This document shows positions 55,529 through 64,000 of a stretch of DNA of 64,000 nt, piece after piece (position 1 is the first letter of the stretch; every line of letters starts with the position of its first letter). The translations under genes were made by a program, and so were the position numbers. This stretch comes from Pleodorina starrii. Lineage: Eukaryota; Chlorophyta; Chlorophyceae; Chlamydomonadales; Volvocaceae. Under the pieces are notes generated by a model. That model was not told the origin of the DNA. It saw only the letters and a program-made list of their open reading frames with translations, and did no database searches. The stretch covers positions 655,001 through 719,000 of the forward strand of contig BRXU01000037.1 in assembly GCA_030267565.1 (NCBI GenBank). The letters are read 5' to 3'.

Positions 55529-57830
55529 CACGCGGACGGACCCGCGCGTGTACCTATACAATGAGTCATCCATGTGTGCAATCATCGATACCATACATAT
55601 TGTGGCTTGCCATTGTCACACCAGCTGCCTAGCTACCGCGGGCGAGGGATATCACGGAACCAATCAACACCCACCCTTGCCTTGGTGGTTCATTTCCGGC
55701 GGCGCAGCAGGTCGGGATCCGCTGACAATCCAGTCGCTCCGCTCGCTCGCTCCACCATCCCTGTCTGCGTGGGACCCATTGCGAAGATGGCTACATACGA
55801 AGACTGCCCAGCTACGGTTGCTACGGCTGCAGCTGGGATTATGAGTCGGGTATCGCTCGGCGGCATTGGATGTGGGCGACATACAGCTAGCTGACGGGTG
55901 CAGGGGCTGGCAACTTGCCGGTGTGGCAGGTGGGCCGAGGAGTGCGGTATGGATGCATCATATCGTGTTTGTAGACGAATATGGGCATCTTTGTTTTAGC
56001 CTAGCTTGACATTCGAAGGCGCTACAGGCTTGCTTGGGGCTGCGCGATACCCCAGATGTGCTGGCTCCTTAGGGCCTGTCGGCTGACCCATGGGTCGGTA
56101 GGAGACCCGTGGGACGATGGCCGCCGACTACCGCGGGCCCGCCGCATGTTGGCCGTTTTTTTTGCAAATAGTAACGTGGATTACATCAATAAGGCTGACA
56201 CACACACAGTTTGGTAGCTGCGTCATAGCGGTTTGGCTGTATTTGTCTCTGAAGCGAGGTATTCTCACCCTTAATTTGTCAACGAACGGCGAAGAGCTGA
56301 CTAGTTAAGTGCGCGGCCGATGCAAAGCTAAAACGTCCACGCATTGAAGGGGCTGTGGAGCTGTTTGGCCAATGAAGCGGCTTTCCCTGGAAAGATCCGA
56401 CAGATCGTAATGGCGCTTGCATTTCTGCCGCCGGTTATGGATCTGGATGGAGCTGACCCCTTAGCTCCGGACGCCTGGTGCTTTAGCGCGCCCCTGTGGG
56501 GCCATCCGCTGTTGGTGCAGCAGCTAGGGGAAGGGCCCAGGCCTTCGTTGCCCAGGCCTTCGTTGAGGCCGTCCGTTGCACACAAACAGCAAAATGCCAT
56601 TCGCCCTGTTGAGTTGAAGAGCTGCAGTTGCCTTACAGCTGGCTGGGAGGAGCGTGGCGAGGAGGGGGGGCGGGTGGGAGGGGCCAGCTACTCAGCTTCC
56701 CCATCGGACAGAACGCGTTTTGCACGGGCTTTTGAGCCAAGGAGGGTCGCTCGTGGTTGGATGATTGGCGCCATTTGAGAGGCGCGAAGAATTATTGCGC
56801 TGGCTGGCCTTGCAAGTTGCAACCCCGATAGATATCCCGAAGGTACACTAGATGCTGGCAGCGCGGGTGGTGGTGCTGCACGCTGACCCAGAGGGTTCGG
56901 GTTGACAAGGGAGAGGACAAGGTCGCAGCATTGATTGTACAACGTGTTTGCTGGCGGCTTGCAGACGGGAGACGCATGTTGCCGCCCAGTTACGGAATCT
57001 GGCAGCAGCCCGGCGGGCGGCACATACACCGGCGCTTCGCCAGCGATGCTCTAGGGGTTGATTTGGTTGCCGCAGGTGAAGGCGGGGCCGCGGGGCCTTG
57101 CACCTCGTGGAGACCCCCGGCACTCTCACTCGGGACCATCAGGATACGGCAGCTCACCATTTAGTTTTTTTTACCCGCCGAAACCTGTGTGGCTCACAAT
57201 ATCGGTGAATGGGCCTAGATGAAAAGAAGCATGCATACACGCTACGGCAGCAGGGGATCGTTAATCCAGTTTGCCATTGTGCGCTCGCGGATGGATACCG
57301 TACACTGCACAGCGGGTACCCCAGGCCAGCGCCTTCCATCGTCCAGGGGCCCGCTGCCGAGCAGCACGCTCAGAGATCACACTTCACATCGCAGCTGGCG
57401 TTTTATACGGTTGACTCTTTCCAGGGGTGGGCTTCCGAACTATCACGTGTAAGTAAGCGGAAGCGCTAAGAGGAAGCCATCGTGTCTGTGCCTATATCCG
57501 CGCAACCGCTCCGTCCTCCAAACATCTGGCGACGGATTCGGAAGCGGCCCTGTATGGGGCCTACGCAAGGAACCTCCCAGGTGCCCGAATGCGCCCATCC
57601 ATAAAGCCTGTACCCTTGCCCCCCCCTCCCACGCCGCAGGCGTGCAAACACTTGCACCCTCACGCCCTGCTAGCTTGCAGGTTGCAGTCGTTTCCACTAC
57701 TGCCATGAACCAAATCAAGCCGCAACCGCCGCAACCGCCGATTTCCCCAGCCGCGCGCAATGCTCCACCCACCCCGCGGCGCCGCAAACCTTAGGTACCG
57801 ACCGCCAGATGGTGTCCGACCGCCAGATGC
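55529..57830. other. 2.3-kb interval without a supported gene
   Basis: Only overlapping short ORFs. A phrase TVDSFQG in the ORF ending at 57469 recalls motif V of UPF1-type helicases, but there is no surrounding similarity. No repeats recognised. Confidence 0.5.
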
Positions 57831-58445
57831 ATGGTGGCAATAATAACCAAAGCCATGCAACATAAGGGAATGCAGAGTCGGACGCAGCCACCTCACTTGG
57901 CCAAGCCGGAGCCGCTACCTTCAGGGAATCCATACAAAGACTCAAACCCGATTGGCACCCGTTCCCAAAGACATCCCGGCGGCAAGAATATTGCAGCGCA
58001 CATACCCCCTGTCCTGACATGCACAGAAACGAAGTCGCTCTGCCCTTACGTGCATCACGCCCTCGGCATCACACTCCCCATTCAACCATCAATCCAAGGG
58101 CATTCACCGTGTGGTGGCCCCTCCGGCTCCGGGCAGCTTAAAGTCGGTAAATGTAGTCGCCCATTTCACAAGGACCGCTACGAAGCCCTTCGCCATGCAA
58201 CCAGGAAAGCGGCCACAGACGCCGTGACACGAATCCTCAGGGAGTATGCGGACCACCGCCCACCCAGTCCGGTCCTGAAGCTCCCAGTGCAGCGATGCAT
58301 CAAGTACGCCTCACTCCATTCCAAGCGTGCACAGCACTGGAAACGGGGCATCAATCATGTTGCCGTGGACTTCCAACTCTCACGACCACGCTACCGTACG
58401 ATTCAGGACGGCGTAGGAACGATGATCGCAAATGTCAGGGAATAA
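57831..58445 (+). CDS. Orphan ORF, 204 residues
   Basis: ATG 57831 to stop 58445. Pro/His/Lys-rich N-terminal half, then a basic helical-looking part (HKDRYEALRHATRKAATDAV) and a Cys/Arg/Tyr-rich end. No signal peptide, membrane segment or known domain. Its length without stops in moderately GC-rich DNA is the main evidence. It could be an exon-rich gene read through introns, or chance. Confidence 0.3.
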   Translation: MVAIITKAMQHKGMQSRTQPPHLAKPEPLPSGNPYKDSNPIGTRSQRHPGGKNIAAHIPPVLTCTETKSLCPYVHHALGITLPIQPSIQGHSPCGGPSGSGQLKVGKCSRPFHKDRYEALRHATRKAATDAVTRILREYADHRPPSPVLKLPVQRCIKYASLHSKRAQHWKRGINHVAVDFQLSRPRYRTIQDGVGTMIANVRE

Positions 58446-59420
58446 GCACGGGTTCTTCGCGCGGTGTGATGATCAGGAGTACCCACCACTACCGGCGTGC
58501 CCATCACTTCACGCACATCCGCAGCAGGGCCTACTTACGTTGAGCTGCCCAAAAGCTGCCTACCGAGGTAAGACACCGCTTCTTCTCATACTCATCCTGC
58601 CTCACGAAAGCGCTGATGCGCACCACAAAGCGCCGAGTGTCTCGCCACCGATGCTACCGACTACTGACCCGTGCCGCTCGACCAACGCCGTGGCTCCCCG
58701 CCAGTGTCAAAACGACCCGAAAGCGACTTGGCAGGCTGTCGGCACCATAAGCCGCCGCACTAACACAGCTATGAACCCTCTCATAGGTGCAAGCTGATGC
58801 TTCCGGCCTGGCCTGGCGGAATCACAAGCTGGTCCGGCCTAGCCCGCGTACTACTCTCCCGCGCGTCGCCATGTGGGCAGGGGCAGCTTCCCCAAGGAAT
58901 GCCGTAAACTGCTGCTGGGACGGCTAGCTGATACGTCCCTGCCTAGCTAGGACGCCCTTCCGCTCAAAGCAATGCCGATGCTGTCCCCTATAATTGTAAG
59001 CAGCACGGCAAAAGCCAGGGCAAAAGCGCCAGGGCAAAAGCCCGAGGCCGTTGCAGCGCCGTCCATACCAGCAGGGTGTACGTCGCACCCACATGCACCG
59101 TCGCGCCCGACAACGGGATTTAACCAGCCTGCCCGTTTAAAAATAGCCGCCACTCGCCATGTTGCGGTACGCCTCCTGGGGAATATGGGGGACAGAAGCG
59201 AGGGGCGTCTGTGTCACACCGTTACGGGAAACGCGCGCACCGACGGTTGTGGCACCCTCCCTCCTTAACCAACCGACTAAGGCACATGACCCCCAATCGC
59301 GCGTTTTGATGTCAATGGCATTCAGTATCGTCAAACGTATGCGTTCACTTGTGTGCTCTCCGTCACATTGCAATGCAAGCCTTTGTCCGCACCTCGTCGA
59401 ACTTGCGCTTGTTTTGCTCT
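58446..59420. other. Intergenic, no gene seen
   Basis: A few agggcaaaagc direct repeats at 59008-59045. The minus ORF 59137-59436 overlaps the end of the next gene in another frame and might be a frameshifted continuation of it. Confidence 0.45.
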
Positions 59421-59816
59421 TTAAGCGTCTCGGCAATGTTTCTCCGAATCTCCCGAAGCCTGAAATACCAATAACGACGAGGTGGAGCTGGCTGAAGTCA
59501 AGGATCGAAACAGCTTGCCCGTCAAACTTACTGCGCAGTGCTCCGCATCATAAGATATAGAAACCCAAATCCCACGAGCATAAGCGCGTAGAAAATTAGG
59601 AACTGCAAAACAAGCAGCGGTAAGCGCGACAGGCGGGAAAGCAACAGGTGGAACGAACAACGCACGCGTATGATTCCCAACCTGCTGCACGACACCCTTT
59701 CCAGCCTCGCCCCAAGTTTCGGCTAACCACTTCAGCAGGAATACGGTGCCGGGCTGAATCTCCGTCTCGTCGTCCACCTGCGCCTCACTTATCTGCTCTA
59801 GTACCTGATCACTCAT
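59421..59816 (-). CDS. Small unrecognised protein of a divergent pair
   Basis: 131 residues from ATG at 59816. The first two thirds look coding: an acidic start (MSDQVLEQISEAQVDDETE), then VFLLKWLAETWGEAGKG and a hydrophobic Ala/Pro-rich segment FVPPVAFPPVALTAACFAV that could be a membrane stretch. Codon use is AT-richer (many TTA, GTA, AAT, TTT) than in the host genes here. It diverges from the plus-strand ORF at 59914 with only 97 bp between start codons, a compact layout more like viral or transposon DNA than host genes. No family recognised. Confidence 0.42.
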   Translation of the reverse strand: MSDQVLEQISEAQVDDETEIQPGTVFLLKWLAETWGEAGKGVVQQVGNHTRALFVPPVAFPPVALTAACFAVPNFLRAYARGIWVSISYDAEHCAVSLTGKLFRSLTSASSTSSLLVFQASGDSEKHCRDA

Positions 59817-59913
59817 TTCTTGCAAAAGTTGTAAGAGCTAAGTTTACAATTGGTCCATTACTGAAAATGGCTTTGTTCTGTTGTTGCAAGGTTCAAGGCC
59901 GTCAGTGCTCGAA
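59817..59913. promoter_or_regulatory. Short divergent intergenic region
   Basis: 97 bp between the two divergent ATGs, AT-rich, with ttgtaa and tttacaatt motifs. A 22-codon Cys-rich ORF (59867-59935, MALFCCCKVQGRQC...) begins inside it and overlaps the next gene. A shared bidirectional promoter is inferred from position only. Confidence 0.3.
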
Positions 59914-60156
59914 ATGCCGTCGTTCAAATTGTTAGTCCCGTTTCTACTCAAAGAGCTAGGCGTGCAGAGTGGACGTTTTGATAAACTTGAATTGTTGGCA
60001 AAGGCAATCCATGAGCTATTCATGAGTGTGTACAACTGTACAGCACCTTTGACAGACTTACGGTTAAGGTTTGCTTTAAGGCTTCGTGTACAAGAAATAT
60101 GGGTAAAGCATATGGATGATGACGTCGCTAGTGTAACCTGCTGCTCTGCTGCGTGA
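59914..60156 (+). CDS. Small unrecognised helical protein of a divergent pair
   Basis: 80 residues, ATG 59914 to TGA. Mostly amphipathic helix-like sequence (KLLVPFLLKELGVQSG, LELLAKAIHELFMSVY, LRLRFALRLRVQEIW) and an end with two Cys. AT-rich codons (TTA, TTG, AAA, GTA) contrast with the host genes in this window. It overlaps the 3' end of the tiny Cys-rich ORF at 59867. No known domain; candidates are a remnant of an endogenous algal virus or of an unusual mobile element. Confidence 0.42.
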   Translation: MPSFKLLVPFLLKELGVQSGRFDKLELLAKAIHELFMSVYNCTAPLTDLRLRFALRLRVQEIWVKHMDDDVASVTCCSAA

Positions 60157-61050
60157 CGTTCCGGACTCTTGCAACAGTCTTACGTTTCCCAGTGACGACG
60201 ATCGAGTCAGCACGCATCAACGGGGCAGCTAACATGTACGCAGCGCGTATAGCGACACTGTGGTGCCGACATCTGCCGCCGGCATGAATGTTCCACTGGA
60301 TAAGCGCGACCGATGACACGACGCGACGAACCAGGGGGCGGCGCCGTGACGAGCTCTTTCGCCGCGGCTCTTGCGGCTTTAAAAGAGTGCATCCTCTCAC
60401 CAAACAACATTCTACCTTCTGCACTGTGCCACTTCCAATCAGAACCCGCAACTCGCCAGCAAGTTCGCAGGCACCTGGTGACGCGCGGGTTGGAGTGTGC
60501 ATGCGTGAGGAGTGTTGCGTGCGTGGTTCATTGATGTAGGGGACGCATTGCAAACGCAAGCCCACCCATGTCAGACAGGACGACACGCCCAGACGGGAAC
60601 AAACGGGCCGGGGGTGGGGGGTGGGAAAGCACACAGACCCACATGGATTGGGCTTCGCATGGCCGCCAATAATGGGCCCAATCATGCCGCCCCAAAGTTT
60701 GATAGCCCAGCTTGCTGGATTGAATTTTATGGGCGCCGTCAATCCTTCATTGCGCTGTCGGCCGCCGCCGTGGGCATGCTGGCCACCATCGTGCTGTACT
60801 TCCAACAGCTGCCGGTAGCGATGGTGCTGTTTGAGCTGGACCGCATGACGGAGAGGAGGGAGGGGAGCCGCAGTAGCGGCGGCAGCGACGGTGAGGGTGA
60901 GGGTGAAGCTGGCGCGTGGGAGCGGCGGGGGCCGCCGGTGGTGGCGATGCCGACCACCGTGACCCGCGGGTCGGTGCAGCCACGGCCGGGCTGTGGGCGT
61001 CGCTGGAGCCTCCGCCGCCGCCGCCGCAGCGGTGCGGCTTGCCGGCGAGC
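60157..61050. other. No supported gene
   Basis: Overlapping long ORFs on both strands (60128-60805 minus; 60512-61054 plus) in GC-rich DNA. Neither shows family features. The plus frame near 60747-60850 (ALSAAAVGMLATIVLYF) could be an exon or LINE remnant. Confidence 0.4.
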
Positions 61051-61171
61051 GTGACCGCAGCGACGGCGACGTCCGGGGAGGCAGCGACCTGGTCCCCGCC
61101 GCCTGGCGCCGTGAGCGTCAAGCTGCTCAGCAGTCATCGCAGCACGGACCTCCGGCTCTACCCTCCGGCTC

Positions 61172-61603
61172 TGCCCCTCCGGAGGCCTTGATGCCCACTG
61201 TAACGAATACTACGCCCTGTCTGTTAAGGAGGCGATGGGCTCGCCTGAAGTGCGGGCTGGGGGCCCCCTTCACTTTGCTGCGGGCCTTTCCGCGTGCCCA
61301 CTAAGATGGGAGGAAGAACAGAAGGAGGTTTGGTGCATGGGTGGCGGCTGACGGTTGATGGACGGGGTCCCGGAGCTGGAAAACTCGCACCTCAGCACGT
61401 CGCGGCCAGCGGCATGTGAATGTGGGGGTTACCCGGGAGATGCTGTGGGGGGCCTCGAACCCGCGATGCCACATCTTCCGGGCATGTCCTGTGGCACAGT
61501 TGCTGGCCGACCAGCTGATGTTGTCAGTTCGTTCGCGGGTGTCGTGCGTGCAGGGACGGCGTTTGGCTGGCCCAAGCGTCTCTGTCACAGTACAACAGTG
61601 TGA
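61172..61603 (+). pseudogene. Degenerate LINE ORF2 C-terminal zinc region
   Basis: Broken between frames: CECGGYPGDA in one, then RCHIFRACPVAQLLADQLML in another. These match the pattern CxC...HHFWxCPVA of the LINE at 23424. The switch lies near 61440-61470. Another 3' relic of the L1-like family. Confidence 0.6.
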
Positions 61604-63584
61604 TCCTAACGATCAGCACCGGAGGGAGGCGCATGTTTTCAGTGTGCATGCGTTGCAGCTTTTGTGCTGCCCACTGAAGGAAAAGCTAGAGGCGCTACGG
61701 CTACAGGGTGGGGCGGGGCCCCCCCGGGCGCTTCGCGCTGGGGCCCCGCCCAAAAAGTCATACATGAAGGGCATGAGGGGCATGAGGGGCATGCGGTGGC
61801 TGGAAGACCTCGCAGGTCCGAGACGGTGTGCACCCATAGCAGCCCCTCCCTATCCATGTTTAGTTGGACAGCTTCACGCGATACCGGTAAATTCGCTTGC
61901 CACACACGTACCTACCAAACATCAAGACCAGATACTATACATGCCGTACGTGTCAGATACTGTACTCGCAGACCGATTACCAAGCAACCTGCCAGCTCCG
62001 AGAGCGAGGCTTCACGTGGTTCGCACGTCTGCTTGTTGTTAGATCCCAGTCAAAGGTGGCCAACATACAGGAAAGCAGTGGCGGTCAATCAAGGAAGAAG
62101 GCGGTCGACCGCGTCTCGGAGGCAACACCCTTTCGGCACCAAAAGCTAAACCCCAATGAGGACGGACCCCTCGCTCGTCGAAGTACGGTAAGGTCGTCGT
62201 ACGATTACACACCGCTGGGGCACACCGTCCCAACAGTGGGTGCCGCCCGCGGTCCTACACTCATCTATGTCCCCCTACACTCTCCCACTGTCGATTCACC
62301 ATCCTTCCGCCCGAAATTCAGCTGGCTCAGTCTTACCGCGTACAATGGTGCCGAAGTTTCGGGTCAAAACAAGTCCTGCTGTTCGTGCAATGAAAGACCG
62401 AAGGACTGCGCCAGCGTGATACGATGTCACGCTTGTGCGAGGACGCATGCTCAAGACGCACCGGCCAAACAGTGCCGGGGGGCCCACCGGGACAAGCCGA
62501 AGATGGACGATCCTCATCCTTCTTAACCACGCGCAAACGTGAACGACGCAATACTGCGGAGGCAAATGCTGTACACTGTACGTCTGTACTGCGGAGACGT
62601 TCTCCCCACCAAACCGAGCGCCAGCGCGACCCGCTCTTATTTCGATACCGCCGTTATCCAACAACCAATGTGACTGACAAACGGTACATACACGCACCCA
62701 TGCATTCACGCACGCGGCCCGCCCCAGCATGACGTCATCGGTGAAACTGGCACAGACGCGCTGACACCATCGTGCACACGAGAGACCGTGTTACTGCGTG
62801 GCTTCCTTTCCACTCATCTTTCTTCCTTCCTTCATTATCGTTCGCCACTTGTTTTCGACGTGGCGGTTCAGGGCGATAGATGAGTTGCTCCCCCTGTTTG
62901 CCGCCGGTGGACAGGGGGTGCAGCTAGCTCTAGCTCAGTGCCGCCTATCCGACCGAAATTGAGGCATGCCCTCAGCAGCTCAGCTTTGCCTCCTCGCAGG
63001 CCCCCGAAATGTTGATCGCCACCATCACGCTTGCCCGGCGGCCCACTGCTACGCGCTGGCCGGGCAGCTAGGTTGATTGGGAAACGAATCGGCCGCATCC
63101 CAGCATGACAGTACTGCCCCAATCCTTCCTCTCACAGCCATTGCACGCACCCATACTCGTTTGTTTGCACGCCAGCCTCCCAGCCACGATTAACTGTCCC
63201 AAGCACCGACCCCTGTCCAGTGCCCTACCACCCCCAGATCCATTCGCGCACTTCGGGGCCTGACCTCGCCCCACGAGCCGCATCAGAAGCCGCTTGTCGC
63301 TGATCAAGCTTTCCGAGGCACCACGCAAGCGGCCAGCCCACTCCCATTGCCCAACCCCTCCCACCCGACCTCCGTCCCTCCCACCCACTTGCAACAATAG
63401 CCCAGTCACAAGTGCTTTCTACGTATGCCTACGCTGCCGCTCCCTACCTCTCATACGTACTACACGCATCACGCACACGCAGCGGCAGAATCCATGGTTG
63501 CTTTTGTAACCGCCGCGCGCTGCAAACGCAGCCGCATCCACATCCGCTGCATACCTACCCTTCCGCCGCCGCAGTAGCTACAGC
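61604..63584. other. 2-kb gene-poor interval
   Basis: Contains the motif gcttcgcgctggggccccgc (61730-61749), a short 9-bp repeat (gggcatgag, about 61769-61790), and a 209-codon plus ORF (61897-62526) without recognisable features. Nothing else supported. Confidence 0.45.
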
Positions 63585-63668
63585 TCCGCCGCCGCAGCTA
63601 CAGCTCCGCCGCCGCAGCTACAGCTCCGCCGCCGCAGCTACAGCTCCGCCGCCGCAGCTACAGCTCCG
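63585..63668. repeat. 20-bp tandem repeat next to the terminal gene
   Basis: About four copies of agctacagctccgccgccgc. The first copy touches the stop codon of the minus-strand gene that follows. Confidence 0.9.
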
Positions 63669-64000
63669 AGAGCTTCGAGCTGTCTCCCGGCCCCAAGAAC
63701 AGCCAGTGCCGAAAGGGCCGCCGCTCGTCGGGCGCGCCGCTACGACGGCCCCGGAAAAAGTTGGGCACGTGCAGTATGACCGCACATCGGTGGTGCACCA
63801 GCTGCGAGTGCCCATGCAGCACGGCGCCCTCATGCACGAAGAACAGCACCACGCCAGCCGCCGGGAGCTGCGCCTGCTTCACTAGGATCTTGCTCATCGA
63901 CCTCTTGAACAGCAGGTCATACCGGGACATAGGGTGCGGCGGCGGCGGCGGCGACCCGCCACCACCGGTTGCCGCGGCAGCGATACGAGCAATGCTGCTG
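63658..64000 (-). CDS. C-terminal end of a minus-strand gene leaving the window
   Basis: An open frame from the window edge to TAG at 63658-63660, at least 114 codons. An Ala/Gly linker with a run of Pro is followed by MSRYDLLFKRSMSKILVKQ, then LPAAGVVLFFVHEGAVLHG and HVPNFFRGRR, ending GDSSKLSEL. The order charged helix, then a hydrophobic beta-strand-like segment, recalls the SGNH-hydrolase-like or glycosyltransferase proteins common in these algae, but I cannot assign it. An internal ATG exists at 63928; the frame continues upstream, so the start is outside or in another exon. The frame is composition-consistent and free of stops, which makes it the better choice over the plus ORF 63412-63885. 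Confidence 0.5.
   Translation of the reverse strand, partial: SSIARIAAAATGGGGSPPPPPHPMSRYDLLFKRSMSKILVKQAQLPAAGVVLFFVHEGAVLHGHSQLVHHRCAVILHVPNFFRGRRSGAPDERRPFRHWLFLGPGDSSKLSEL

Noticed and set aside
57209..57469. TVDSFQG as a UPF1-type helicase fragment
   Set aside because: Seven residues match motif V, but no other helicase motif or alignment extends on either side; chance is possible.
60128..60805. 225-codon minus ORF
   Set aside because: No domain, mixed composition, overlapped by plus ORFs; no splice or poly(A) support.
61897..62526. 209-codon plus ORF
   Set aside because: Long but without recognisable features or a good start context; left as possible chance.
63412..63885. 157-codon plus ORF at the window end
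   Set aside because: Antisense to the better minus-strand frame and reads through a 20-bp tandem repeat.

Overview
This is eukaryotic nuclear DNA, most likely from a Chlamydomonas-like (volvocine) green alga. The reasons are GC-rich exons split by short GT-AG introns, Ser-Pro-rich linkers typical of algal wall and extracellular proteins, TGTAA polyadenylation signals downstream of two genes, LINE relatives with the C-terminal His-His-Phe-Trp zinc motif familiar from Chlamydomonas, and a green-algal type chromovirus. The species cannot be fixed from the sequence alone.

Layout. 1-15075 is satellite DNA: a ~405-bp dispersed unit at both ends, a degenerate 10-bp CA-rich repeat (480-1104 and 8130-14219, with a 2108-bp higher-order duplication), and ~6.9 kb of pure 8-bp repeat (1105-8030) in homogenised blocks of variants. 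15076-21302 is a Ty3/gypsy chromovirus on the minus strand with nearly identical LTRs but several frameshifts. 21303-32785 is a graveyard of mobile DNA: a LINE 3' end bracketed by a 203-bp direct repeat, a second LINE 3' end, an unrecognised spliced gene (25258-26612), a 1.48-kb inverted-repeat transposon, a 475-bp MITE, a long 5'-truncated LINE, and copy 1 of a ~1.4-kb dispersed family. 33838-36080 holds one doubtful ORF and a stem-loop repeat with 200-bp arms.

The best host gene is at 36293-41901. It has nine exons, and every splice phase agrees to give a 630-residue secreted protein: signal peptide, ShKT, bulb-type lectin, PAN/apple-like domain, Pro-rich linker, CAP/PR-1 domain. It is followed by simple repeats, an hAT-type MITE with a clean 8-bp target duplication, a LINE relic, a large snap-back palindrome (46080-47780) and copy 2 of the dispersed family. 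50145-52430 is a two-exon F-box-like/ankyrin protein. The remainder is sparse: a small single-exon gene (54981-55421), an orphan ORF (57831-58445), a divergent pair of small unrecognised ORFs in AT-richer DNA (59421-60156), another LINE relic, and the C-terminal end of a minus-strand gene that leaves the window at 64000.

No operon-like functional system is visible. The most unusual items are the multidomain CAP/lectin protein lacking one CAP histidine, the snap-back palindrome (a possible long-hairpin RNA source), the Dam-like domain in the chromovirus polyprotein, the 203-bp direct repeat around a LINE, and the mosaic 8-mer satellite with a strong G-quadruplex block. The 2.4-2.6 kilo-codon plus-strand ORFs across 636-8324 are artefacts of stop-free satellite DNA.
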